From: Campylorhamphus procurvoides | Taxonomy: Eukaryota; Chordata; Aves; Passeriformes; Dendrocolaptidae | Length of the DNA: 64,000 nucleotides | Direction: 5' to 3' | NCBI GenBank assembly: GCA_013396655.1 | Contig: WBMV01008228.1 | Location: 62,001-126,000, forward strand | Shown: piece after piece, positions 44,813-56,835 of the stretch | Layout of the letters: every line of letters begins with the position of its first letter | Position numbering within the stretch: position 1 is the stretch's first letter | Translations under genes and position numbers: made by a program | The notes under the pieces: generated by a model | What the model saw: only the letters and a program-made list of their open reading frames with translations | Databases searched by the model: none | Told to the model about the DNA's origin: nothing

Positions 44813-46357
44813 GTTTAACAACCCCACACAGAGCCCCACCAGGGTGAGGAGTCACTCTGAGCCCTGTGGGAGTGGGTCTGGTTCCAATCTCCCCTACCCC
44901 CCAAGACCTATTAAGGATCCATACCCAGCCCTAAGGACAGCCAAAATATTCCCAGTCCTCTCTGGAAAGATGTTTTCCAAATTGAGTCCCCAAAGAAATC
45001 TGCAAGTGGGAAAAAAAATTTCACTACAGCTTTAGTTTTCATAAAATACCCTTGTGATTACACGGGAGTGTTCATGGGAAACATTCTGATGACTTTAAAA
45101 AAATCCTTTCTTTACTGGAAACCAGGAACTTAAAAACTAGTTTATTTTATCTCCAGCCCACATTTTCTTTTTATTTTTTCGCCTTTTAGCTTTCTTCTGA
45201 AATTGTCTGTGTTTGGGTTTTACTCAAGGAATGTCACTTCATGATTATCTGGTGAAAGGAAAAACTATTTTGTTTTCCTGAGTTCTAATATTGGATTATT
45301 GCTGAGCATCTCTAATTATTTCTGAGTACCTGTAATATTGGATTATTCCCTACATCTCACAAGCAGGGGAAAAATCTTTACAGGAGCAATACTTGTTGCT
45401 CTGGTGCTCATTAGACAGATCACTCTGGCCCTTTTCCTGCCAAAAATATCTCTACCTTACACAGAATTTGTGTTCCTTTGAACCAGAATCAGACTCTCTA
45501 TTCCTCAAGAAAACTGATAGAGTTGGTGGGTTTTTTTTCATTTTCTTTCAGTTTCTAAACAGAATAGAAAAAAAGGAAAAGCCAAAAGTGCATGAAAAAG
45601 GAAATCATCAGGGACCAACATTAAGTATATCAGGTAATTTTGGAACTCGCCACCTTCGTTTAAACTTTTTTCAGCTACTGGAAATATATTTATGACCACA
45701 AAAGCAGAATTCATTTCAATCATTGGGTAATGAAAAACATGTCAACTTGTGCTTTGGAGAAAAACACCAACCAGGACACAGCAGCACCCAGGGCAGCATT
45801 TTGAGTTAGCAAAGATTCACCTGGAGGGTTCTTCTTGTACTTGTTCTGATCGTGGTGCCCCATTTCTGCCTCTGCCCTGACTGCTGAGCTCTGACAGGTC
45901 CACAGCACTGGTAGATGCTCCTAAATTTGGGCGAGATTTGGGCACAATCCTCCAATTTCTGCAGTCACAGCTGTGCCTAGATGTGCACAAGATGGAAATC
46001 CATGAAGAAAGAGGTTGTCTCAATAACAAGGTGTTAAGTGGAGATGTCCAGGCTGTGTCCTGAGTTATCTGCATGTGGATCCCTGTTTCCTCAGCCCTCT
46101 GACTGCAAATTCTGCCTCACTCCATCTCTTTCTTGCGCTCTGCCCTTGACCCCTTGGCCACAGCCAAGAGCTGCTGACCAACACCAAACCCACACCAGCA
46201 TCACTGAGACCACCTGAAACAGGAATGTTTTTTCTGGGGCTGGACAATTTTTGTGTTCAGCTGGACAGCAGGAGCTGTGACCCTCCTGATGCCCCCGGTG
46301 ACGATCACCAGTAAGGGCTGGAGCTGAATTCCTCTGCTGACTCATTGCAGAGGGCCA
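44813..46357. other. AT-rich non-coding stretch
   Basis: 45000-45740 is notably AT-rich with T runs (45160-45180, 45529-45550); the rest is mixed. Confidence 0.5.
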
Positions 46358-46695
46358 TAGAATCATGGAATGGGTTGAGTTGGAAGGGACCTTTAAAGGT
46401 CACCTTCTTTCAGTCTTCTGCCATGGGCAGGAACACCTTCCACTATCCCAGGTTGCTCCAAGCCCTGTTCAACCTGGCCTTGGACACTTCTAGGGGTGGG
46501 GCAGCCACAACTTTTCTGGGCAACCCATGCCAGGGCCTCATCACCCTAAGAGGGAAGAATGTCTGCCCCATATCTAACCTAAATGGACCCTACAGAAGTT
46601 TAAAACCATTCCTTCTTGTCCTACTGAAAAAACTGTGCCCCCATGAAGTCTGGAGGAGCTGTGTCAGTCTGGGCTGGGAGCAAGGGCTGACACCA
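46358..46695 (-). mobile_element. CR1 LINE fragment (group A)
   Basis: ATAGAATCATGGAATGGGTT, CTGCCATGGGCAGGAACACC, CAACCTGGCCTTGGACACTT, and GTTTAAAACCATTCCTTCTT. Confidence 0.9.
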
Positions 46696-49527
46696 ACCTG
46701 AGACAGCCCCACTGAAGCACAGGAGCATCTTCAACCCTGACCCTCCTGGAGCAGGGAAGGAAAATCAGCAAAAAAACAAATCAAGGACTAATTCCAAGTG
46801 TCAAAGCCACTTGAGGAAATTGCTTTGCTTCTGGGAGACCCGCAGGCAGTAAAGCTTGCCTGAATAAATGAGTCTCTCATCCCCCTGTCCCAGATACTTC
46901 CTTGACTCACTGAAAGCTGTGGAGGTATCTGGGATGTGGATGTAGTGTCACCGCTGCCCTCGAGACTTTCCCACTTTTGTCCTGCTGCCCAGGAGGTCAG
47001 GGAAGAGGAGGAGCCCAGCCTGATGCTCTGCCAGTCGGGTCTAGGGGTGGAGTGGTCTGGAGACAATCCAGAGGTGCAGAGGCAGCACCAACATCCGTGG
47101 GTGGCAAATAGGAGGGCATTTCAGCCCCGAGCACCTCTGGGGGTGACAACGAGCCGCGAGCAGCTGTACTGTGAAGCTGGTTTTGTTGTGGGGACAAAGG
47201 CACTTGGGCAGCCGTTCAGCCGGGCTCTCCAGGCGATGACAAACCCTCCGTGTGCCCCGGAGTGGGACGAGGCCAGGCAGGCTGCCCGCGGCAGCCGGGA
47301 GCCCTGGCAGGGCTATCTGGTGACAGGAGCAGGCTTTGTCCCCGCTCCTCCGGGGACAGCGAGCGCAGGGCGGCAGCCAAGCAGCTACGGCGGGGAAAGT
47401 TTATCCCGTCGGCAGGTTTGTGTCCTTTCAGAGGGGACAAAGCTGTCTGTGCTCTCACGGCGTCTGTGTCCCGCATCTCCTGGGGACCGCATCAAAGCCG
47501 CCCGGGGTGTCACGTTATTTCTAGCCCCGTTTTTCCTGTCCTCGACGGCCCCCGGTGTTCTGGTGGCCCAGAGGCTGGTGGTCATCCTCGGAGCAGTCGG
47601 GGGTGAGTGCCCACCCTTGGGGACCTGATGGAGGGACATGTCTCTCCTGAAGGACAGCGTCCATTTGGGGACAGCTGGATTTGATGAAAAGAGAAGCACA
47701 ACCCCTGAGGTGGGTTCAGTTCCTCACACCCGACCTGCATGCGACTTCCGAGCTGTCTTCCTTGGCAGCCACGTGGTGGCAACCAGAAATCTCGTGCCAG
47801 ATAAGGGTGGCTCCAGCCAAAAGTTCACGGCCACCTCCACTGTCCTTGGACTTGGACACAAAACAGACACGGATTTCAAACTTCCCACTGAAACAAGGAG
47901 AGCAATAGGGTGTCAAATCCCTTCAGATCCCCAGAGGAGAGGAGTGTCTAACAGGAGAGCATCCAACCAGCCCTAAGGGAAAGATTCCCCTCGTTTCTCA
48001 GGGGCAGGATGGGGGAATATCTGAGTGGGATGGTTTATTTGAACTTCATTAATAAATCTTCCTTGCCTTTTCTAACAGGCAGAATTCTTCCAGGCAGGAC
48101 CTGGGGTAGTCAGGGGAGGAAAGGGTTAAGAACCCTCCAGGCCATGAGCTGACCCACAGACCTTCCCATATTGTCCCTTTTCTTATCCCCTGTCCCTGGG
48201 GAGATCAGCCACCAGCAGATTAACCTGGTCTGTGCCCTGAGGGCACTGTGGAGATGAAGGACAGAGGAGACACAGGCTGATCTTCAAATTCCAAAATGCT
48301 GGCATGTCCATTCGGGAGGCAGAAAAGGGCTGGAGGGAGAACAGATCCAGAGGGCTGGAAGAGGAAAGGACAAACAGAGACAGCAGAGAAGATTAACCAG
48401 GTGCTTCAGCTTTCTGCTCTGAGGGTGAGAGATCCAGCCCCTGGAGCTCACGTGTCCTTGAAGGGCTTCAGCAACTCAAGAGCAGAAAGGTCCTCACGAG
48501 GAGATGCAGAAATCTCTGGGATGGGACTTTGTGGACAAACCTGGAGCTGCACCAGCCAGGTGGCCCAGCCAGAGCTCTGCAGCAGCCAAGGTGGTTGGAC
48601 AGGCTGGTGGCTGAAGGTCACACAGAGCCATGTGCAAGCTCTGACCATGCCCAGCAGACACATGATGGGCTGAACCCACCGTGTGGGGGTTCCTGGGAGC
48701 CCTCATAGTGCCCTCATTAGTGCCCTGAGCAATGCATTACCACGAGGGTGCAGCTGAGCCACGGCCCTGACATGAGAGAGGGGGCTGCAGGAGTGAGGAA
48801 AGGAACTGTGCAGGGAGAGCAAGAAGGGAGATTTCAGACATGGTCTGATTTGGGATTTTCTTGCCCAAAGCCTAAAACTGAAACCAGCCAGGCAGGCAAT
48901 GCAGAAGAGTGTCACAAGAGGAAAGGAGAATGCAGGAATGGCAGGACTCAGGTACCTGCTGTCCACAAGGGCAGTGATGGGAAAAGATTATCTTTTCCTA
49001 ATGGAAAGCTTCAATATCCCAAGAGAAGCCTTGAGCATGGTTCCCATCCCTTCCTGAAGGGACTTACATTCAGGTGCTCCTGCTGGAGCTGAATCCTGAC
49101 CTCAGGCTACTTTGGGACTTGGAGCTCTTCACTCCTGTGAAACCTCTTCCACTTGACTGGAGACAATTTGATATCCACACGGGGGGGGTGTGATTGTGAC
49201 TTGAGTCCAGCGGTTAAGACATCTCAACTTCCATCTTTTTCCTTGTGAGCTTTCAAGAGACTGATGCAAAATAAAGTAGATCTGCCAGGGAAGTGCATCA
49301 CCAAGACCTCCTACAACAGGGAGGGTGGACTCAGGTCCCAGCAGGCAGCAGCTCCTGCTGGCTGAGTGAGAACTTTTACCTGTTTCTGGTGGGGAGGGAC
49401 TCTCTGCTTTCTATTTGATTTGGTGCCATTACCTTCCAAAATATGTTTCCTTCCCTTTTCCCCAGCTGGCAATATCCAGGTTTCTTCACTCATATTTCAT
49501 GCAACATCTTGACTCAGTGGATGACCC
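46696..49527. other. non-coding, GC-rich at 47000-47620
   Basis: Apart from the anonymous frame at 46936, no signal. A G run (GGGGGGGTG) lies at about 49183. Confidence 0.45.
46936..47628 (+). other. GC-rich stretch with anonymous open frame
   Basis: A 230-codon plus-strand frame in GC-rich sequence. The translation has no domain, signal peptide or repeat that I recognise and overlaps other open frames, so I treat it as chance. Confidence 0.25.
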
Positions 49528-49672
49528 ATTCCTGGAAGTACCCAAAGCCAGGTTGGATGGAGCTCTGGACAACCTGGTCTAGTTGAAGATGTCCCTGCCT
49601 ATGGCAGGAAGTTGGAATGGATGGCTTTTAAAGGTCCCTTCTAACCCACACCACTCCATAATTCTATGATCT
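49528..49672 (+). mobile_element. CR1 LINE fragment (group A)
   Basis: AAAGCCAGGTTGGATGGAGC, GATGTCCCTGCCTATGGCAG, ending CCATAATTCTATGATC. Confidence 0.88.
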
Positions 49673-51271
49673 TCACAGTCTGACAAACTCAGTGAAATTT
49701 GCAGCCACCTCCAAACAGAAGGAAAAAAAATCCATGTTGCCTTGCCTTTGGATTTTGATTTCAAATCCAAGGAAAAAAACATGATGTCTTCTGTCTCAGA
49801 CAGCTCTCCCCCAAAAGCCATCCCAAAAAGCCCAGGTGTTCCATTTCATTACAGGATCCACCCACACCCAGCCAGGTCAAGGGAATCAGAGCCAGAACAG
49901 GGAAATCAATGGATGTGGAACTGAAGGAGCAGATACTGATGGGAGAAGCTGTCAAGCTTCATATCTCTCCATCAGCTCTGGCCACAGTTGCCCAAACACA
50001 CAGCAACTTACACGAGGATTTCAGAAGGCATTTGGGAGAATTTCCGTGGTTTGAATAGGGATAAAACCCCCTCACCTGGGACTGAGTCATCTTGACCAAA
50101 AGGAGAGGTCCAGATCTGCTGAGTTCAGGGCTGCTTTGAGGATAATTAATCGTTGTTATCCCAGAAGCCACAGGTAAGAGGAGAGCTGAGTAAGGACAAT
50201 ATCTAGGATTACCTGTGCTACCCTTAGTCTGAGCTGTGGGTGTGAGTTCAGTTCTGCCTCACCTGCAGAAGAACCCCTCACCCCCAGGTCCACCTTCTCT
50301 CATGCATCTCTATGTATTTAAGCTGAAACCTGGTTTCATTGATCAAGGCCTGAAATCAATGGGCATCAGAGGGAAGAGACACCATCCAAATAAAGATAAT
50401 ACAAACAGCAATAAAATAGCACCATTGATTTTAAAATTCCCCATCTAAGGCTTTATAAAGTATTCATTAAATGTCTATTAGGATAAATTGAAAGCATTAG
50501 GAATGTGGGTAACTGGTTATGCAGATTTGCAAGTGTTTTTGGTTAATTTATAAATGCTACATCCACACAGACAGAGAAGCAGACATTGATGATAATTATT
50601 CTGATCTGTTTTGTTATTCTCTGTAGAACTCAAAGTCATGGATACCACGCTGTTTAAGATGGAAAGGACTCCATGTCCTCCTCTCCTGTATTTGTAGGAG
50701 GTCAATAAGCTGAGGAAGGCAACTGAATTTTTCATCTGTTAAAAGGAACAAAGACACATTTAGCGACCAGTTTCTGGGGCTGGGGAGAGCGGCACCACTT
50801 CATTAGCCAGGCCCTGATGCTGCTGATTACACGGTCGTTAAGATGCTTGAGAGGGTCACACTTTTCAAGCACATGGTGAGTTGTATCGTGTTCACCCCTC
50901 GCAAAGAGAAGCTGCTTTGGTGCCAGAGAGGTGTGTGTCATGTATCCATGGGGCTGCCACAGAGGACGCAGCCCCTGCGCATTTAATGGTTGCCAATCAA
51001 CTGCCGAGTGAGGACAGGGTTATCACTCGACAGCAGAGGTTGGGGCACTGGAAAATGGGATCATAAAACATCCCCGAGGGGCTGCTCCCTGGCTGGGATG
51101 CAATTATTGCTCACTGCAACTGAGAGCAACGAGAAGTCACCCAGTTCTGCCTGTGGCGTGGTCAGAGCTCGGATTCCCCTTTTGTAGCATCAGCTCCTGC
51201 AGGTGAATCCAAACTGGCTGCCTGAGCTTCCTCTAGACACAGAGTGAGATGGGTGCAGCCAGAGCACGTTT
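49673..51271. other. non-coding, holds block at 50720
   Basis: AT-rich at 50390-50640. Confidence 0.45.
50720..51010. promoter_or_regulatory. candidate conserved non-coding block
   Basis: Includes AAAGGAACAAAGACAC (SOX/TCF-like), CACTTCATTAGCC, TGCTGATTACACGG, GTCACACTTTTCAAGC and GCATTTAATGGTTGCC. No repeat or coding signature. Confidence 0.3.
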
Positions 51272-51766
51272 TATGTCCCAGCATCAAAAGGATGTGGAGC
51301 TGCTGGAGTGAGTCCAGAGGAGGCCACAGAGATGCTCTGAGGGTTGGAGCCCCTCTGCTCTGGAGCCAGGCTGGGAGAGCTGGGGGTGTTCACCTGGAGA
51401 AGAGAAGGCTCCAGAGAGACCTGAGAGCCCCTTCCAGTGCCTAAAGGGGCTCCAAGAGAGCTGGAGACGGACTGGGGACAAGAAATGGAGCAACAAGACA
51501 AGGGGGAACAGCTTCAAACTGCCAGAGGGCAGGGTTAGATGGGATATTAGGGAGAAATTCTTCCCTGGGAGGCTGGGCAGACCTTGGCACAGGTTGCTTA
51601 TAGGAGCTGTGGCTGCCCCATCCCTGAAAGTGTCCAAAGCCAGGTTGGACTGAGCTTGGAGCAGCCTGGTCTAGTGGAAGGTGACCCTGCCCATGGAAGG
51701 GGAGTGGAATGAGATGGGTTTTAATTTCCCTTCCAGCCCAAACCATTCCATGCTTCTCTGATTTGT
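51272..51766 (+). mobile_element. CR1 LINE fragment (group A), long copy
   Basis: About 495 bp: CAGCATCAAAAGGATGTGGA, CCTGGAGAAGAGAAGGCTCC, GAACAGCTTCAAACTGCCAG, GAAGGTGACCCTGCCCATGG, ending in CCATGCTTCTCTGATT. The longest sense-strand copy. Confidence 0.92.
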
Positions 51767-52512
51767 ACCTGGCTATGCAGGATCCTCTTCCAGCAGCCAT
51801 GAGAGAGACTGAGGGATCACCTCCAGGACACAGACCTTGCAGGCAGTTCCAGGAGGTGAAATCTCTCTGCCTCCAAGACCTCAGCAGCTCCAGCAAGAAG
51901 CTGCTCCATGAATGGGGTCATTAGTTACATTCTCCTGCACAAATAAACCAGAGCACAAAGGGACCATTAAGATGCCCAGCTCCAGGAGGCACAGAGCAGA
52001 TCTCTGTTGCCTGCCTATGTGTTCAGAGCTGAAATCCTTGGCCTTACTTGAGGCTCAAACCACCTGTAATCAAGAACTGCAGTTATTAAGTGTAAATATG
52101 CCAGATTGGTCCTTTGCAAGGCCCTGTAAAGTCTGTTCATGTGTTCAGAGCCTCATCTTCCTCACAGCAACCTCCAGAGCAAGTGTTTGAAACATCTCGG
52201 AGGAGGAGGGAAGGGAGGGTGGGAATAAAATCCTCCTTTCTGCTTATGGACTTGTTGTTTTTGCAGAGCAGCATGGTCAGACAGCAGCCACCTCCATGGG
52301 GTCCCAGACCTCTGACCCAGATCCTGAAGTTTCAGAGAGTCATGGTCCAAAACATCTGACATGCAGCTCTGGGAGAGGGAGCCAAGAGTCCTGGTTGTCT
52401 TCCTAAGTCTGCTTTTGGGTGACTCTCAGAACCCCTGGAACTCAGTTTCTCCACTACAAATCACAGAGGAAATCCCATTCCCATAAAATGGATATTATAG
52501 AGATCCATAACT
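51767..52512. other. non-coding, nothing recognised
   Basis: Unique spacer between two CR1 fragments. Confidence 0.5.
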
Positions 52513-52614
52513 GCAGAATCCCAGACTGGTTTGGGTTGAAAGAAATGAAAGACCATTCATTTCCAGCCCCCAGCCACGGGCAGGGGCACCTTCCACTAGA
52601 CCAGGTTGCTCAAA
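52513..52614 (-). mobile_element. CR1 LINE fragment (group A)
   Basis: AGAATCCCAGACTGGTTTGG, CCACGGGCAGGGGCACCTTC, stopping at CAGGTTGCTCAAATAA. It lies about 160 bp from the Brn3-site block at 52770. Confidence 0.87.
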
Positions 52615-52770
52615 TAATGCTGAGAAAGCCTTGGGAGAACAGCACCAAACAGACCATAATGTTCCATCTTGGCTTTTAGCCCCTTCCCTCGGCATTCTTG
52701 CATTCCTTTTCTTCCCATTCCCTGCTTCTCCTCCCATTGAATGCTCTGAAAATACCTGGTTCGGTTGCTT

Positions 52771-52915
52771 TGTGAATTATTAGAGGCATTTACCATAGGC
52801 CCTCTCATTAATTATTCACAGCTGTTTTGTTCTGGGGCTCAGATGTAATTAATGGCTCAATTAATATTTAAATATTAACTATTTTTAAAAACCCAAGACA
52901 TCTCAGTTAAGCTTG
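52771..52915. promoter_or_regulatory. AT-rich candidate enhancer with Brn3-type site
   Basis: Contains TGTGAATTATTA (52771-52782) and its near-inverted copy TAATTATTCACA (52809-52820), matching at 11 of 12 positions. CTCATTAAT at 52804-52812 matches the core of the Brn3 consensus (A/G)CTCATTAA(T/C). Further TAATTAAT and ATTAATATT motifs follow. Composition and motif density suggest a conserved regulatory block; conservation was not tested. Confidence 0.4.
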
Positions 52916-53689
52916 TCCATTGAGAAATAACAGGCAGGGCCAGCGAGGCTGGGCCAGGGAAGATGCAGAGCAGAGAGTGGAGTGGGCAACTCATCCTTGT
53001 GCCAGCACAGCTCCATGTGGGAAGTAGTTCTGGGATCAGGAGGGTGGGAAAGGATTGATAGATGCTGACAGAGCCTACAAGCCCCATCAGGTTCCCTGGG
53101 AAGGTGGAGAGGTGAGAACAGAAGATCTGGTTTTGTTATATCCTTGGGGAGCCATCACTGATGCCAAAAGTGGGAATTTCTCTATGGACTTGATGATCCA
53201 GAGACTCCTGATCTCCTCAGGATTTCAGATTTAAGATCTTGCAAAGCTGGGAATCTTGCTGGTGTTTCCATCCTCTTCTCCTGCTCCGCATCCCAATCGC
53301 CAGCAGGAGAGATGGAGGAAAACAGAATGTGAAAGATGCACTGATTCAGCCCAAAATGTGAATGGCATGAACTAGGAAGCCATGAGATGTTATTTTACCA
53401 GTGGGGCTGCCAGAGATTCCCCTCTGGCACAGAACTGATGATTTTTGTCTTTGCTACTGGGGCCAATTAGTCCTACAAGTGCATTGGTGGGAATGCAACC
53501 AACTTGGAATGAACTTGGAATTCTGTTTCATGGAAAAGGCTGAGACTTGGTTTTCCTGGAAAAGGAAGGGGCAGACTGGCTTGGGCTGAATGGGATATTC
53601 CAGTTTTATAGCCCTACAATGCTTGTGTTTTTACTGGATGCTTTCTAAAAAGAAAGAAAACTCTAAAAGCAAAGTAAGTTTAATGAATT
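52916..53689. other. non-coding, nothing recognised
   Basis: Unique sequence between two candidate regulatory blocks. Confidence 0.5.
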
Positions 53690-53860
53690 AGAACAAAGTT
53701 AATGTGGAAACGAACCAGAAATACTCAGTTCTGACTGTAATGAAACCCGGCGTCATCGCCATCAACTCTGCTCACTTTCATTTGTCTGGTTGCTTCCCAA
53801 CTGAAATTTCATCCGAACCGATTTCTCCCACCAACCCCAAGTGTCAACAAAACAACATTT
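53690..53860. promoter_or_regulatory. candidate conserved non-coding block
   Basis: Non-repetitive block including AACAAAGTTAATGTGG, TGTAATGAAACCCGGCG and TTTCATTTGTCTGG. The first resembles an HNF/SOX-type AT-rich site. Judgement is by eye only. Confidence 0.25.
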
Positions 53861-53979
53861 CCCCACAGAAGACTCAACCCAGGGGGAATTTCCCCCCTTC
53901 CCACCCGCAGGGAACAGTGCAGAAATATTTCCTTTGGCTCTTGCCCAGAGCTCTTCTCAGAGCTTTTCTCATTCACTGA

Positions 53980-54800
53980 ACGTCTCCGGGCGCTCGACGC
54001 TGACAGCCCGGAGCGGGGAGTGAGCCCTGAACAAAGAGCCACGGCCAAGACCCCGGGGGCTGCTCCCTCCTCCCGGCTCTCCCGGGCACGGAGCCTCTCG
54101 GGGGATGAGGTTTATCCCACTGATCGGCTTTTTGCCTCCCGTTCACGCGGTGGTCGGGGAGGTCAGACCCGTCGCCCACAGTCTGACCCACTGGGAGGTT
54201 CCCCAGTTTCGGCGGCGCGGCCGGGAAGGCGCTGGTCCCTCTGACGGGAATTCGTGGCATGGGTTTCACTCGTGCTATATAAAGCCTTCCTGGAGCCAGG
54301 TACCTCCGCGTGGTTTCCGCCAGCCTCCCGCTCGCATCCTCATCATCCCCGCCGGTGATTTACAGCCTCATCCCCCCGCGCAGGCTCTGCCGGGGCCCCA
54401 CCTCGCCCCGGCCCGGCCGGCTCAGCTCGGCACACCGACATCTACAGTAGCACAGCGGCTGAATAATAGATGGCTGGTGCTTTGTGAAGGTCCCGTAACC
54501 CGATCTGCGTGGCAGGGACACATGGACAGGATCGGAGCGGGGAAGCCGCCGATAATGCGAGCCACGGCCACCCGATACGTGTCCCTCGAGCACGATCTGG
54601 TGCGCGGCCAGTGGGTGTCTATTGGGGAGGAAATGAGAGCCCGGGTTCTTAGGCACTGGCTGACACTCAGCTCCCCCCTCTCCGGCTCTCAGAGGGCAGA
54701 TGCTGCAGCCGCCACCCGCTCACACCCTGCCCTTCCCGGCCCCACAGCCGCGGACCCCACGCTCTCGAGCTGGAGGGATGTGGGATTCCCTGCCACCCTC
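53980..54800. other. GC-rich island without recognised gene
   Basis: CpG-rich, with a 238-codon open frame (54105-54821, plus) that has no domain I recognise; such frames are expected where stops are rare. The TATA motif at 54275 is the only specific signal. Confidence 0.4.
54275..54284 (+). promoter_or_regulatory. TATA-box motif (CTATATAAAG) in a GC island
   Basis: A near-consensus TATA box inside the GC-rich stretch 53980-54800, which would place a start near 54310 on the plus strand. No recognisable coding exon follows, so a non-coding or distal-exon transcript is possible. Confidence 0.35.
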
Positions 54801-55349
54801 AGCGTCCCTCTGGGGAATTAGGCACGCAAACTTCCACCACCAAGGCCAGAGGGACCACCCCTTCTTGCTCCTGCGGGAGTGTTGGGCTGGCCATGGTCTG
54901 TGTTGGCATCCAAAGAAGGGCACGTGCTGGAGCTTCACACAAAATTCAGTTTCTTTCCAAGGCTTACAGAAGGCCAGTTACATCATTCCAGTTTTGCCTA
55001 ATAAAAGCAGGCACAGCTCCTCTGCCGCCAGCTCTCAGCAGCAACGAATCCACTGATGCTGCTTTCCTCTTTTCATAGCTCTTAAAATCCCCAAGTCTTC
55101 ATTTTCCTCTCCAGTGAGGTAGAATGTGTGGGACACAGCATTCCCCATCCCACTGCAAAGCCCATCCCTGCCTCCTGCTGTTTTCCACCATGCTGCAGGA
55201 CACAAGGACTGCTGCTGCCCTGAGAGAAAGGAGGAGATGTTCAGAAAATGCAGTTTTCAAAAAACTGGAGTTGCAGAAGATCCCTGTCCCCAGGTTCGTG
55301 GGCAGTGACAAAGGTGGCAGGAAGCTCGGAAAAGCCATCAGATCCCGAC
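54801..55349. other. non-coding, nothing recognised
   Basis: GC falls after 54800; no signal. Confidence 0.5.
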
Positions 55350-55527
55350 TGGTACAGGTTATCCAGAGAGGTGGGGGATGATCCATTCCCAGAAACCTTC
55401 AAGGTCAGCTTAGATGGGGCTCTGAGCAATCTGGTCTAGTGGACAGTGTCCCTGGCTGTGGCAGGTGGATTGGATTATATGGTCTTTCAAGGTTCCATCC
55501 AACCCAAACCATTGTGTGATCCTCAGG
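55350..55527 (+). mobile_element. CR1 LINE fragment (group A)
   Basis: ACAGGTTATCCAGAGAGGTG, GGGGCTCTGAGCAATCTGGT, ACAGTGTCCCTGGCTGTGGC, ending CCATTGTGTGATCCTC. Confidence 0.88.
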
Positions 55528-56089
55528 GAGTGGAGGATCTCAGAGAGTGAGAGTCCAGCTGAGCACCGACGGGAGGAACTGACAATTCCCAGCCCCACCG
55601 GTACCTTCTACCCCATGAGTCCCTCAGCTGATGTGTCTGAACATCCTTTTCCCACCCCATCTCAGCCTGTTCATACCCACCAGCTGCTCAATGGCAAGAG
55701 AAACCTCTGGCAGGAGCTGCTGTGCAGAATCCGCATGGGACTGCCAGGCTGGGCAAAAAAAGCCTCAAATTTTCCGTTGCTTTGGGAATCTCACCCTCCA
55801 TGCAGACACTTCCTGGTACTTTGAGCTCCCCCTTTGCCTTTCCCCTTGTTGCAGAGTGTCCCCTCTGGTTCTGTGCCACCACAGCATGGTCACAGTATGA
55901 CTCCAGGCACCGCACACGGCAAGGGCTCTGTGCCAGCCCGGGATGCTCTCAAACATAACAGCAGTGGGAATTATATCAGCAGAGCAAGGAGTGTGTGGAG
56001 CGGACAGAATACTGGATGGAATCACCTGCTCGGTGTGGGATTGTGCCGTGTCCCGGCTGCAGAGGTGACCCCGGGTAACAGGGCAGGGG
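55528..56089. other. non-coding, nothing recognised
   Basis: Leads into the 56-kb GC island. Confidence 0.5.
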
Positions 56090-56835
56090 GTGGCCGCGCA
56101 CCCCCACGCCTGGCACTGCATGCCGGTCACAGCTCCAGGAGCGGCTCCCGGGGCTGGGGATGTTCACCTCCAAACCCACAGGGAGGGTGCTTCGGTGAGA
56201 TCGGAATAAAAATCAGTGCGGGTGGCTGGGAGGCGAAGAGAGGGGTCGTCTCCCACGGGAGATGGGGGAAGAGCCGGGCAGGGGGTTCAGCGACAGCGGT
56301 CACCGCTCCCGCCTGCGCTGTCTCTCACTAAATCCCGATCCAGCCCCGAATCCTTCCTGCCAGCACTTTCACTCATTGCAGGGAAAGCTGGATGTGGACC
56401 AGTTTAACCCAGGATCCCGTTGCAGGGAAAGCCGGGGCTGAACCCAACACATGCTGGAAGCTGCCGCCTCACGGATCTCCATCTGCCGCCTGGCTCGGGG
56501 CCACCGCGGAGTAACCCCGGTGTAGAGCTATTCTCCCCCCGAAATCCTGACAGCCGGCAGCCCGAGCAGCCCAGCCCGGGCTTGAGCAGCCTCGGTGGGG
56601 CCCGTTCGCTGCCGGGGGCGACGGGGCCGCTCCCAACACGCACCCAAAGCCCGTCCCAGCCCGCCTGCGGGAGAGGCGGCCCCGCCAGACGCGGGGCGGG
56701 ATGCGGAGCGGGGGGCTCGGCTGCGGCGGGGCCCGGGGGGTCACCGGAGCCGGCGTCAGCTGTCAGGCACAGCCACAGCCACAGCCACAGCCACAGGCAC
56801 AGGCACAGCCACCCGGGCTGCTGGTGGCCGGAGGG
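56090..56835. other. GC-rich island without recognised gene
   Basis: CpG-rich, with long open frames on both strands and no recognisable protein; includes the CAGCCA hexamer repeat. Could be a CpG-island promoter. Confidence 0.4.
56762..56812. repeat. hexanucleotide repeat (CAGCCA/CAGGCA)n
   Basis: About eight CAGCCA or CAGGCA units inside the 56-kb GC island. Confidence 0.9.

Noticed and set aside
54438..54490. Possible microRNA hairpin
   Set aside because: Stem of only about 13 pairs with two bulges and no match to a microRNA I recognise; kept only as a side note to the TATA finding.
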